A stretch of 64,000 nucleotides of DNA from Melampsora larici-populina 98AG31 (Eukaryota; Basidiomycota; Pucciniomycetes; Pucciniales; Melampsoraceae): assembly GCF_000204055.1 (NCBI RefSeq), contig NW_006768782.1, positions 1,194,313 through 1,258,312 on the forward strand. Direction: 5' to 3'. Of this stretch, positions 48,178 to 59,994 are shown one piece after another. Positions within the stretch are counted from its first letter, which is position 1, and every line of letters begins with the position of its first letter. Under the pieces are notes generated by a model, which saw only the letters and a program-made list of their open reading frames with translations, made no database searches and was not told the origin of the DNA. The position numbers and the translations under genes are program-made.

Positions 48178-49342
48178 TCAAGATTGAACCTTTTTGTTTT
48201 GTCTGAAATTTTGCATATGTTCTACAAATCCCTTACCAGTATCTAAGTATAAAGTTATTTGAAATCAAAAATCAATTTCAATCAATCCTTTTCAATCATC
48301 AGATCCAAAATCATAGGTGACTTACTCTTGAATCTATTCATCACAGACTTGAAGGATTTGATTGGTAAAACTCCTACTATTCTCTTGAGACCAATTGGTA
48401 TCCCACCATGTTTTCTTGTAGGCTTAAGCTTTGAAAACGATTGTATAGCTTCTTTTCTTAATTCAATAAGCTTTGACTTTGAGTTTTTGATTAAAGTTTG
48501 GGGTATCTTTTCAAGCTTCTTGGTATCTTCTGTCATCAAACTTGTTCTACTTCTGAATTTGGTTCTTGTCTTTGCAAGCATCTGTGTGAGTTTTTTCCTC
48601 CAATCTAAATTGATTTTTAATGAAATCAAAATCAATTTAAGTTGTGTTTTTTCTTCAATCAAATGAATCAGGATCAAAATCAAAATCACTCAATCTCACC
48701 TTGATATTTTCCAATTCCATTTGAAACCAACATTGCTGCCCTTTCAAGACGTAGTTTTCTTAATGATATTTCAGTTCCTGGTAGTGTGATTGAATCTTTA
48801 CCATTGGAAGCAGATGAAGCAGAGTTCACGTCTTTTCCACTAGTGGTTTCATCAGCAAACTTTGAAAGCTTTCCAGTCTTGAATTCATCAAAGCCAGTGT
48901 GTCTCAATTTGGACATGGAAATTTGAGCGTGATCTAGGAATCAAATCAAGTAAGGTTCATTTCACTCAGTGATAAGATAACCAAACTCACCAAAGGCTTT
49001 TGTGGTTGGCATGACATCATCCGTAGGCTTGAGGGTACCTAAACCTAAAGAAGTTCAAAATGATGCCATATAGGCCACAGAAATCCATTGAATTTGGGTC
49101 AAGAAATCTAATCACAAGATCGATTTCTAAAACTCAAAAAATCAAAAAAAAAACTCACCTTTACCTGAATCCTTGATCACATCAGAGTTTTTAACAGTAT
49201 TCCTACCAAAGCGTCCTACATCATCTAATATTCCAGAAAATTGCATAGGAAGTGGTACAGCCATGACCGAGAAGATGATACTTAGGATAAGAATTGTTGA
49301 GAGTTTGAACTTGAGGAGGTTAGAATCGTTTGAGAATAACAT
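48178..49342 (-). CDS. Predicted secreted basic protein, paralog 3 (271 residues, probably shortened)
   Basis: Five exons (49342-49159, 49044-48991, 48933-48700, 48604-48326, 48242-48178), all phase-1 introns. The signal peptide is FKLSTILILSIIFSVMAVPL with cleavage expected about residue 28. The N-terminus NDSNLLK is shared with paralog 1. Exon 2 is 54 nt (GLGTLKPTDDVMPTTKAFG). Exon 3 aligns with that of paralog 1, including SMSKLR, DVNSASSASNGKDSITLPG. Exon 4 carries one basic unit ending PIKSFKSVMNRFKS. Exon 5 starts like exon 5 of paralog 1 (TGKGFVEHMQNFRQNKKVQS) but meets TGA after 21 codons. The downstream frame stays open and similar for about 50 codons. Confidence 0.75.
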
Positions 49343-51041
49343 TGAGATTAGAGAATATGATCTGGACCTGGTGCTGATTCGGTCTAGGAGGTAATGAAGC
49401 TAGATCAACATTCGAATTGTACGACGTCAAAGTTTCTTGAATATAAAAGTACAGTGATTGATCATATAAATTGAAAAAATGTGAATGTAAATCCCGCTTA
49501 AAGTCGGTTTACAAAGCAGAGATTGATCGACGTAAGCTAGAAAGGTAGAGTTCCCGACTCAAAGTATCCTAGAAGAGTAACAACGCCGAGGTGTGAATCC
49601 ATAAAAAATGGGAAACGTTCCATCGACTTTAATCATTAAGAACGCTAATTACCTTTGAGGCTAAGCTTGTCGAGTTTTCGAAGTTATTGAAACTTGTCAT
49701 GTTGAAAGCGATCCGACTTCATTCATACTATCATCCCTACTCAAATACCAACACGCAAGTTGTCTTTTCGAATCTCTTTTGCCTCAATAGGACTTGATAA
49801 GATTTGATATCAGGTAACCAGATAGATATCATCACCAAGATGGATGGCGCTTAGGTACAAAAAATTGTAAAAACTTGAAGCCATTGAATGTTGGTACACT
49901 CTGAACTAGAAGTCGGAATGTGTTTCGACAAACGAGAAAAACTTGTGTCCATCAGCCAAGAAAACCGGGCACAAAGAGAAATCTGGGGAAATGTGATCTC
50001 GAGCAGTAAACGTGCTCTTGATCAGACTCTTGGTAAGATCATCCGACCTTGATCATGACTTTACACAGCTTTACACAGCTGGATTATATGAGCTTAGTGG
50101 CTGGTAATCGGACTAGAATGATCAAGATCAGCAATATAGGAGAGCAATACTGATTGCCGGGAAATGTGACACATTTTGTTTGATTTGAATTTGGATCCTG
50201 ACCGAATAAAAACCTCAGTGAGGAACTGATTCATGGGTTTTGCTTGGTTTTGCAAGGTGACACATTGTCATTTTCCATGAAAAAAGTCAATGATTGTCAA
50301 ATCAGCTGTGATCATGGTAATTTACCAGTGTTTTAAAGCTTTGAAAATATGTTGTAAGTATGATCACCAAGTTGTTTATGTTTTTTTCAAAGTTGATTTC
50401 CGTGAAGATATGTAAGCCAAGCTTGAATGGATTTGAAATGTGGATCTGCTTGGAATGCTCATCAAATTGTGATCATATGGCTTATCCACCTGTTTAAAAT
50501 GTTTTACTTATCACCTGATGGTTGATTATTACACAAGTTTAGCTGTGAATGAAGCTATGTATGCGTATGTAGAAAGTTGCGAGTGTCTGTTTTCCGTTTT
50601 ATAAACTCAACAAAGTGATTGTGAAGTTTGAACTGGTTGAGTAAGTATCGTGGTTGGTGCTCGATTAACTCAGTGGAATATGGTGAAGGATGGCTAAAAA
50701 GGGAAAGCACGGTAGGAAGAATTAAGATCAACGGACTACAAACCACCGTTTGTCCGAGCAACCACCAAATGGATTTGCGAATGAGGAAGATGATTCAACA
50801 AAAGTTTACCAAGACAATGAATCTACATAGTGTAAACTATTGTCTCTCAACTCCCAGTAGGATCGAAACTCTCCTTTCCATTCCTACTCATTCTCTCATC
50901 TTCCATCTCTTCATACACAACATCCATACACACCACCAACGGTCTCCCACATTGATCGTATTCTTCAGCGTTTCCGTGCTTGGGTTTCTTTTTTTTCTTC
51001 CTTAGAGCTATTTATAAAGTTTGCTCATAGAACTACGATTT
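49343..51041. other. Intergenic, and possible 5' end of the DIRS element
   Basis: First half is the promoter side of paralog 3. A pyrimidine-rich stretch at 50880-51000 precedes the DIRS Gag start and may be its leader. The DIRS left terminus was not located. A short repeat CTTTACACAG occurs twice near 50060. Confidence 0.45.
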
Positions 51042-52896
51042 ATGGAACCTAATGCCGCTAATCAGAACAGAACAGTGGCAGAATGCCTTCTCAATTTATT
51101 GGAGAACTACGAACATTATGGAGGGTGCAACGCATACTCAATGTTGGCACTTAGGGCGGAATTCGCGGTCTATATTCCGTTCACGCACCCTGAGTTCCAT
51201 CGACATTTTTCAGCCTTTGCTATACAAGCAGTGGAGATCGACAGACGCCATAATAGGTGGTGCTATCCCATCGGAGGGCCTGCGCCTCCCCAAGACATTC
51301 CTATCGAAAACCAAGTCCCTTACATCTTCCCACCTCTCCCTCCACAAACCCCTCATATGGGTAACACGCCTCAACTTGAGAATCGACAAGGTCAACAACA
51401 ACAACAAGAACAACAAGACCAGTTCTGACAACAACAACAACCAGGTAGAGGTTTTAACAACCAAGACGCGCAACAGCAGGAGGGTAGATATCCCCAACCA
51501 CCTGAACAACGCGAAGATAGAGATGACGAAGATAGAAGCAAAAGCAGATCAAAGAAGAACAAACGGAAGAGGAAAAGACGTTCTCGCCGTCACAGTTCTT
51601 CCGATAGTTCCAGTTCAGCAGACTCTGAATACGAATACTCGTTTGCGAAACGAAGAGATGAGAACGACAAAGATCTGGCTCAAGAATCTAAAGAAATTAG
51701 ACGATATAGAGACGAATATCGCAGCAACACACTCAAAGATGCAGTGGATTCTTTCTGTTGGATCGGCGACAAACCCGCCGAGTTTCCCAGTGCTTTGGTT
51801 TGGGATCTGTTGCAGTACAACTACATCGAACTTGAAAAAATCAATGCAGGAGTCATCCCAGATTCTTCCGAACATGTTCACAAATCTACAGATAAGGATG
51901 CAGCAGCTAAGATCAAACCCCGCCAGTTCACTGAGTCTGGCGAGTGGAGGAATGCTCTCAGCCTGCTACGAAAAGCTCTTTCGGCAGCCTTTGTAAGTTT
52001 ACATTTGTCAAAGTTTTTGGGTTCCTCTCATACCGCCATTTATATGAGCCAGATATCATTTAGCATCTCGCGTCATCTACACCCCCTCTTCTGATGAAGA
52101 AGCAGTTATACAGAAGAGTCATTATTGACGAATTATTTCTTATCCTCCTATCTACATTAATTCTATACATATACGCGAAACATGTTTCATATACATTTAC
52201 CTACCCATTTACCGGTTTTCTTCGATCCCTCGGTGGAATACTTCAGCCGGCAGCTGCCCCTTCGTTCAAAAAATACACCAAGCATGTCAAATCTTTGGAA
52301 ATCATATTCACCCGTAGGGTAGGTATCTAAAACTCTCTCTATATCTACTTATATCAGTTCGTGTGGCATGCCACGACGAGTGGTTAAAGCGGATGACGCG
52401 ATAACTTTTTACTTATAATCCCAGATATGATAACAACATTTGTGGCTCTCCCACTGACGCTATGCTTGTTTAAATATATGCCCTCTAGGGAAACTGGCGA
52501 GATATCATACGCTACGACGCTGAAATGCGAAAGGTGTTCGCAGCAAGCAGACATCTTTCTTTCGCCGATTTCGATAGTCGGGAATTGGACCATGTCAAGG
52601 CTTTGGCATGGCCGAAAAGCGAGTCTAGACGCACCACCGGAGAAGTTTTCAGGCCTACCCAAGGCAGTTCTTCCAGACCTCTTCTCAGAGCTCCTTCCGA
52701 ACGATCTCGTGCACCGCGCTCCCCCAAAGACGGTTTCAAGTTTAAGGACACGAGCCACCTCCCAAAGAACCAACAGATCTGCGGAGGATGGAACGTCAAC
52801 AAATGCCCGGATCCGCCGACGTGTGGCAGGATACATGGTGTCTGCGACGTGCTTGGGTGCAACGACTCTCACAAAAGATGCTTCCACCCCAAATAA
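51042..52896 (+). pseudogene. DIRS Gag-like protein with zinc-binding C-terminus, one TGA
   Basis: From ATG 51042 a 128-codon frame ends in a Gln-rich run and TGA at 51426-51428. The same frame stays open beyond it with a Gln-rich, then Arg/Lys/Ser-rich stretch (SRSKKNKRKRKRRSRR) and a conserved helical part (DSFCWIGDKPAEFPSALVWD). A GTAAGT at 51992 starts a likely intron. Coding resumes after about 52491 with NWRDIIRYDAEMRKVF, and ends with the cysteine cluster ICGGWNVNKCPDPPTCGRIH, CDVLGC and HKRCFH, typical of DIRS Gag. One internal exon between 52200 and 52320 is possible. The TGA would block translation unless it is read through. Confidence 0.7.
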
Positions 52897-53304
52897 GCCA
52901 CTCCCTTCATCATCTACGCGCTCCGAAGTTGATAGATTCAAGGACGACATCATCAGGGAGATGGCAGATAGAGAATACGGAACTAGGAAGTTCAAGCGAG
53001 GTTATGAATGGGAGTGGCCAGGTGCAACCGGATACTCGAATGCCATCGATTCCAGCTTGTGGGCGAGTCCTCTAGACGAACCCCCGCCTTTGTCAGTCGA
53101 CACTAAAGCAGCCTTTGCTTTGAAGCAGTACAAAGAATTTTTCAAGATAGTATCTCCTATAGATGTCAATATGTTCGAATTTCTACTCAAGGACCACCCG
53201 AATCAACCGTTTGTAAAGTCGGTGGTTAGAGGCCTTCGACACGGCTTTTGGCCCATGAGCGAGCTGCCTTCGGACGATATCAGCTATACAAAGAACCACC
53301 AAGT

Positions 53305-53778
53305 TATTGAGATAACATTGCAATAGCCAACATCCCGATTAGGAAGTATAACCACCATTCCGAATTGGTCATGGTATCCAACAACTCCTAACTCCTTCTC
53401 TTCGTTATAGTCATATGTTTTATATTTGTCCCAAAGCAGTGAATGAGAGTCGCAATCCTGATGAGATATTATTAACCTATGTATCGGAAAGTTAGCTATA
53501 TAAAAGACCGTTGTTTGCGTGCAGTAATTGTTTCCTGACTCAAACTCTTATCTTGTGTCTTTTTTCATTCCGTGCTACCTTCCAACAGGTGCATATCTCA
53601 CTTTCATCACTCATTAGTGATAGTAGCCTCAGCGCTCTTTTGACATCACTAATTCGTGATCCTTTACCAGGTGCATATCTCACTTTCATCACTCATTAGT
53701 GATAGTAGCCTCAGCGCTCTTTTGACATCACTACTTCGTGATCCTTTACCAGTCACGCGCCCATTCCTTACTTTATTA
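53305..53778 (+). repeat. 5' LTR of copia element 2
   Basis: 474 bp. Contains an 82-bp tandem duplication (units starting 53588 and 53670) full of short palindromes (ATCACTCATTAGTGAT-like). A TATA box lies upstream of the duplication. Confidence 0.95.
53497..53506 (+). promoter_or_regulatory. TATA box in the copia 2 LTR
   Basis: TATATAAAAG lies about 190 bp into the LTR, where the U3 promoter is expected; RNA start would follow 25-35 bases later. The same site recurs in the 3' LTR near 58255. Confidence 0.7.
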
Positions 53779-53793
53779 GGTTATGAGCCCAGC
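53779..53793 (+). other. Primer-binding site of copia 2 (initiator-Met tRNA half)
   Basis: GGTTATGAGCCCAGC directly follows the 5' LTR, the same sequence as in copia 1, complementary to the anticodon arm of initiator tRNA-Met. Confidence 0.88.
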
Positions 53794-53834
53794 CTATTCA
53801 ACTTAATCAGTTTCAAGCGCTACCAGCTACTCTT

Positions 53835-56800
53835 ATGAGCGACGGTCTATCTAAATCGACGCCTGCACCATCCACTCCATCTACCATCATCAACAACGAT
53901 CACTCACACATTACTCAGGTAATGTCGAATCACCAAAACTCCTCCGAAGCCACGCATATTGCTCCTCTGGAGCAAGACTGGCAACGATGGCAACCTCTCA
54001 TGCTCGCACACTTCATGGAAGGCGATCTTGACGCCATCGTCGACGGTACTGAAACGGAACCTGCTGAAGATGCAACTGCCGCTATCAAGCTCGACTATCA
54101 ACGTCGGCGAAAGAAGGCTGCAGGTTTTATCTCCAGAAAACTTAGTCCTGAGAATAGAGCCCTAGTTATCAATGCTACTAACATCAAGGATCCCAAAGCA
54201 ATTTGGGATGCTTTAGTTAAACTCTATGCTTCTACTAAAGCCAGAAACCGTGCTCGTATTCTTCGCAAGTTTCTCAATTTAAAATGTTCCGACAATTCAC
54301 TTTCATCTTTTCTTTCCAAGTATCGTAAAATAACTCATGAGATGACTGAAGTCTCGTTCAAGATTGATGATGATATCCTAGCTCATATGCTTTTATACAA
54401 ACTTTCACCTCGTTACCATTCAACTAGAGATTTATTGGCTCATTCAGCAGAGACTGCCGACACTCTTTTAACTTTAAATCAAGTCTTTGAGCATTTGCAA
54501 CAGATTGTTCTCGATTATCAACCTAGTTCCACTCCTCCTCCTGCAGCTCTTGTAGCTGAACGACGCACTTCTAATTATCCTCGTTGTTCAAATGGAGTTC
54601 ATAATCCTTTATCATCTCATGCTGAAGATCGTTGTTATCAAGCTCATCCTGAACTCAAGCCAGTCCGGAACATCAATCGCTCCAATAACAGCAGTTCAGC
54701 CAATGCAACCATTAGCGGTACGGTTCTCACTACTTACGTATTCAATGCTACACTTACCGGAAAACCTGTTCTTGACTCTGGCGCCTCGCAATCTATGTTC
54801 AGCTCTCGACTTTGCTTTACTGATTATAGACCTTGTCAAGCTACCATCCACGTCGCAAATGGACAACACATCAATGCCATTGGAACCGGAACTGTGTCAG
54901 GTACTCACGATGGAAAACTCGTATCATTCACGGATTGTCTCCATGTACCGCAACTTTCAACTAATCTGGTTAGTATGGTCGCCTTGGTTAGAAAAGGCTG
55001 TACATTCAACTTCAGTCCAGATGCTAGTTTCAATGTCGTTGTTGGCTCTGATGTGGTTCTCACTGGAGACACTAAGAGTGGAGTTATGGAAGTTAACTTC
55101 GACATGGGCAAGTCAACTTCACTCTCACTCACCGCTTCGACTCAAATTGACTCTGTCACTCTTCACAGGCGCCTAGGCCATCCTGGACGAGTCCCCTTGG
55201 AGAAAGCTTTTCCTGGAGCTATCCATCCTGATTCATGTGATCCTTGTATTCTCTCTAAACATCACCGTCTGCCATTTAAAAGTCATCTTCCCATCGCCTG
55301 TGATCGCCTATCTGTGTTATATAGTGATTTGAGTGGCCTAATTACTCCTCCTTCTCTTGGCGGCGGTAGATATTACTTTAAAATCACCGATCAAAAGTCC
55401 AATTATAAATTTGTTTATATTCTCAAAACCAAATGTCAAACCTTTTCATATTTTGTTCAATTTAAAGCCTTAGTTGAAAATCAAACCAATCTTAAAATCA
55501 AAACTCTTGTCAATGACAACGGCGGAGAATACACTTCAAAGCAGTTTACTGAGTTCATTAATCATGAAGGAATTCGAATGGACTTCACTGCTCCGTATAC
55601 TCCTCAGCAGAATTCCATCTCTGAGCGAGGAAATCGCACAACTACTGAGAAGGCTAGAGCATTACTTAAACAAGCTAGTTTACCTCTTGTGTTCTGGGCA
55701 GAAGCCGTATCAACCTCAGTTTATCTCGAAAATCTAACTCCTTTTGCTAGAGATAATTTCGTCACTCCTTACGAAAACTGGTTTGGTAAACCACCTTCTC
55801 TCACTCACTTGCGTGTGTTTGGTTGCCTTGCTTATGTTCACGTTGGTAAAGAACGTCGAACAAGCAAATTTTCTGATGTGGCAAAGAAAGGAGTTCTCCT
55901 CGGGTATCAGGGGTCCATGCACAATTACCGTGTTTACCTTCTTGATGACCATCGTGTAGTATTTAGTCACGACGTAGTCTTCAATGAAAGTGTGTTTCTG
56001 TTTTCTGATCCTGTCATTCTCGCTGAGTTCGAAAAGAAGTTTGGTACTTTTGATGAACATTTTCTTGAAGACATTAATGAAGATTCAAGCTTTGAACAGC
56101 CACTTCCGCATTCACCAATTCACCCTCTAGCAGCTGATGAAGATCTATCCATTGCTAAATCTTCTCTGTCTGAACTTGATACCACTTCTTATTCTTCTGA
56201 TTCCATTCTACCAAACAAACAACTAGTCGACTCTTTAAATGAACCTCAGCTTGAAGAAGAACCTCAGTGTGATGAAGAACCTCCGGTTGATGAAGATCCT
56301 CAAATCGAAGATGAGCATCAACAAGAAGACGAAAGTTCAGGTCGCCCTCATTTCTCCTACATCCCTGCAACTATCCCTGCACCCAAAGCTATCTCAAGTT
56401 CGATCGACCCATCGAACATCATCACCACCAGACGCCGAGCCAATCTTGCCGTCAGTTCTCTCACCTCAATGCGAAGAGCAAACCTAGCTAGTCAAGATTC
56501 AGAACCTCATTCGTATCGAGAAGCTATGTACCGACCAGATTCAGCCAAGTGGAAGGAGGCCATCTCAAAAGAACTGAACTCACTTATTGAAATGGGTGTC
56601 TTTACTGAGATGGAGCTCCCTGACAGTGCGCATGCTCTCGGCACGACTTGGGCGTTTCGAAGGAAGACGGACGAGAACGATGTAGTAATCAAGCACAAGG
56701 CTTGACTATGTGCGCAAGGGTTCTCTCAAATCCCTGGACTCGACTATAACAAGACCTATGCCCCTACCGGTCGTGCTGCAAGTATGCGTATTGCTCTAAG

Positions 56801-58040
56801 CATATGTGGAATTGATGATCTGGAACTCCGGCTTATGGACGCAGTTGGAGCTTTTCTCAATGGCATACCCGATGAAGTTCTCTACATTAAGATACCACAA
56901 GGTTATATTCCAAAGCTCACTGGTAAGAACATTGTTCTTCTTTTAAATCGTTCACTGTATGGCCTCAAACAGTCTCCTCGGTGTTGGTACAATATGGTCA
57001 AATCCTTCTTCTCAACAATCAATTTCACTCCTTCCAAGTCAGATCCGTGTCTCTTTATCTCAAACGATCCTTCGTGGCGTTGCTTTGTTCATGTACATGT
57101 CGATGACATGCTGATTATGGGCAAGAACACCGATTGTTTCTCTAAACTTATTCAGTCACGCTTCAAGATGGAAGATATGGGTGTATGTTCATTTTACTTA
57201 GGTATGCGTCTAGAACGAGATCATCTTGCACGCACTATCACTCTCACTCAGGACAAGTACATACTCAATATGCTTGACGAGTACGGAATGAAGGATTGTC
57301 ACCCAGTTTCAACCCCTATGATTCCTGGAACCTATCTCACTCCGGCTTCCGATGAAGAACACCAGCAGTTTTTATCAACTGGAATCAACTATAATCGAGC
57401 GGTTGGTCTTCTCAACTACTTAGTTCTGTGTACTAGACCTGATTTGGCATTCACGGCCGGACAGCTTGCTCAGCATCTCAAGAAGCCTGGTCCTGAACAC
57501 TGGGCGGCCTTCAAGCGTGTACTTCGTTATCTTCAAGGTACTTATCAAGACGGGTTGGTATTAGGTGGTGGAACGTTGGAATTAAAGGTGTTTGCTGATT
57601 CAGATTATGCAGGATGTCCAGCAACTCGACGCTCAACATCTGGCTACATCTCAAAGGTAGGTAATGGTTGTGTGAGTTGGCGTTCTAGGAAGCAGCCATC
57701 GGTATCCACTTCATCAACAGAGGCGGAGTACCGTGCTGCATATGAAGCTGCTCAAGAAACGGTTTGGTCAAGGCGGATTTTAAATGACTTAGGAAGTACT
57801 CAATCAGGTGGTACGCCGTTTCTCTGTGACAATCAAAGCTCCCTCGCATTGCAGAAGAATCCTCTCTTTAAGGATCGATCAAAGCACTTTGGAGTTCATC
57901 TACACTGGATCAGGGAGCAAGTCGAGGCCAACATCATCAAAGCAACCTACATACCCACAAAGGAAATGCTGGCCGACGTGTGTACAAAGTCACTTCCTCG
58001 TCCACAACATGAGTATCTTAGAAGTTTAATTAGATCTTAG
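53835..58040 (+). pseudogene. Copia 2 Gag-Pol, intact except one TGA
   Basis: From ATG 53835 the frame is open for 956 codons, then TGA at 56703-56705, then open to 58040. Order: Gag (DWQRWQPLMLAHFMEGDLDA), CSNGVHNP...H...C motif, protease VLDSGASQSM, pre-integrase HRRLGH...CDPCILSKHH, integrase SDLSGL, VNDNGGEYTS and SISERGNRTTTEKAR, RT with TWAFRRKTD, then after the stop LCAQGFSQ, RSLYGLKQSPRCWYN, VHVDDMLIM, and RNase H VFADSDYAGCPATRRSTSGY and STEAEYRAAYE. Copia 1 has Arg at the stop position (KARLCAQGFSQ), so the stop is a CGA>TGA change at a CpG. A complete pol product would need readthrough. Confidence 0.92.
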
Positions 58041-58053
58041 GATGTTTGCGATT

Positions 58054-58062
58054 GAGGGGGGG
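58054..58062 (+). other. Polypurine tract of copia 2
   Basis: Purine run ending GGGGGGG just before the 3' LTR, the usual plus-strand priming site. Confidence 0.75.
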
Positions 58063-58536
58063 TATTGAGATAACATTGCAATAGCCAACATCCCGATTAG
58101 GAAGTATAACCACCATTCCGAATTGGTCATGGTATCCAACAACTCCTAACTCCTTCTCTTCGTTATAGTCATATGTTTTATATTTGTCCCAAAGCAGTGA
58201 ATGAGAGTCGCAATCCTGATGAGATATTATTAACCTATGTATCGGAAAGTTAGCTATATAAAAGACCGTTGTTTGCGTGCAGTAATTGTTTCCTGACTCA
58301 AACTCTTATCTTGTGTCTTTTTTCATTCCGTGCTACCTTACAACAGGTGCATATCTCACTTTCATCACTCATTAGTGATAGTAGCCTCAGCGCTCTTTTG
58401 ACATCACTAATTCGTGATCCTTTACCAGGTGCATATCTCACTTTCATCACTCATTAGTGATAGTAGCCTCAGCGCTCTTTTGACATCACTAATTCGTGAT
58501 CCTTTACCAGTCACGCGCCCATTCCTTACTTTATTA
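58063..58536 (+). repeat. 3' LTR of copia element 2
   Basis: 474 bp, same 82-bp internal duplication. Differs from the 5' LTR by ACCTTACAAC against ACCTTCCAAC and CACTAATTCG against CACTACTTCG in the second unit. Confidence 0.95.
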
Positions 58537-59994
58537 CAAGTCTGCGACCAGGCGCCGGAACTCTTAACGGCGGCTTGCGCCGAGGAAGTCAAAGCTGGCA
58601 GGTACTCACACGGCTTCCACACCCTGCTACCCGGCATGAAGGTGTCCCCCCTGCTCCTAGTGTCCAAGAAAGGTTCAGCCAAGATGCGTGTATGCACCGA
58701 TATGAGCTATGGCAAGCCAGCTCTGAACGACCACATCATCAAAGACAAAGTCAGGGTATCTTTCGATTCGCTTATATCATTCGCCCCGTACATGGTGGAA
58801 TTGGCGAAAAAAGGAGTGCCGTTGGTTTTATGGAAATCTGACGTTCAGAACGCCTATCGGATTCTAGCGATGGCCCTTGCTTGGCAATTGCGGCAAATAG
58901 TCTGCATCGATAACCTGTTTCATGTAGATCGTTGCGCAAATTTCGGGTCAGCTGCTTCTCCCAAGATATGGTGCTCTTTCTTCTCCTTGGTTCTTTGGAT
59001 TGCAAGAACTCGTTTTGGCATTTCACGCATGAACAATCTCATGGACGACACTTGGGGCGTCAGTCCGTTGTATTCTATGGTAGATTTTAGAGGACACAAG
59101 GTCCCTCTAGACCAAGCAAAACTCTTGCTTCTGTTCGACTTACTGAACATTCCTTGGGAATGGAAGAAACAAATTCAAGGCATCGATATAGAAATCATAG
59201 GCCATTTTGTGCGTGCAAAAGAGCTCTCATTTTCCTTGCCAGACGACAAGAAGGCAGATCTAGTTCGAGCGTTACGCGAATTTACCTTAACGAAAAAGAA
59301 GACTCTACGTGAATGGCAGTCTATTCTAGGGTGGGCTTCCTGGGGTCTCAATTCTTTCCCAATGGGACGTTGGGCGCTTCAGTCGTCTTGGGAGAAAATC
59401 AGCGGCAAGGAATACAAGTCATTAGTTGTTCCGCACAACAAGACAATACAGTTAGATTTCAAATGGCTGGCTGATCACTTGGAGCGTTCTCCGGGAAATT
59501 TCTTTCTATCCGCTTCCATCTGGTCAATTCGAGATGCTGACTTTCTATGCACCGCCGACGCGTGCCCGGAAGGGTTGGGTATTTGGCTTCCTAACTCGAT
59601 CGAGGGCTTTCATTTCAAATTTCCTTTACCGTTGCGCGACATATACTGGGCAGAACTAGCTGCCACCTCTCACGCGATCCTGATCGGTCTGGCACGGGGT
59701 GCAAAGAAGCTTTTCATTTGTTCCGACTCTTCTAATGTGTGCGACCTTTTCCTCTCACATCGTCCGATCGAGAAAGTTCGACCCCTATTCTCTGCGATCA
59801 TTACCCTCATTCTCAGGGCAGAGGCAGACGTGCGGGTTTGCCATCTGGCAGGTGTCAAAAACGTGTTCGCAGACGCTCTGTCGAGGAACGAGATCAGCGA
59901 TGTTCGCAAACTCATAAGTAGCGCCGTCGTCTCGCCTCTAGACGCTTTCACCTCACTTCCGGACGGCGGTTTCAAGCCCGCTAGTGTTTAAATT

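Larger units (their letters stand above)
53305..58536 (+). mobile_element. Ty1/copia LTR retrotransposon 2, young, 5232 bp
   Basis: 474-bp LTRs at each end differ at two positions. Flanking target duplication CAAGT (53300-53304 and 58537-58541). LTRs begin TATTGAGATAAC and end CTTTATTA, not TG...CA. Primer-binding site at 53779, polypurine tract at 58054-58062 (TGAGGGGGG). One Gag-Pol frame with a single TGA. The insertion interrupts the RT of the DIRS element. Confidence 0.95.
52860..59991 (+). pseudogene. DIRS reverse transcriptase and RNase H, interrupted by copia 2
   Basis: The left part (to 53304) overlaps the end of Gag in the +1 frame and ends within the start of the RT (NMFEFLLKDHPNQPFVKSVV, RGLRHGFWPMSEL). 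The right part resumes at 58542 with CDQAPELL, then SPLLLVSKKGSAKMRVCTD, DVQNAYRILA, the catalytic NLMDDTWG (where other RTs have YxDD), and RNase H with acidic residues in LCTADACPEGLGIW, YWAELAATSHA, ICSDSSNVCDLF and NVFADALSR. It stops at 59991, four bases before the recombinase start. Apart from the insertion no frame break was noticed. Confidence 0.85.
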
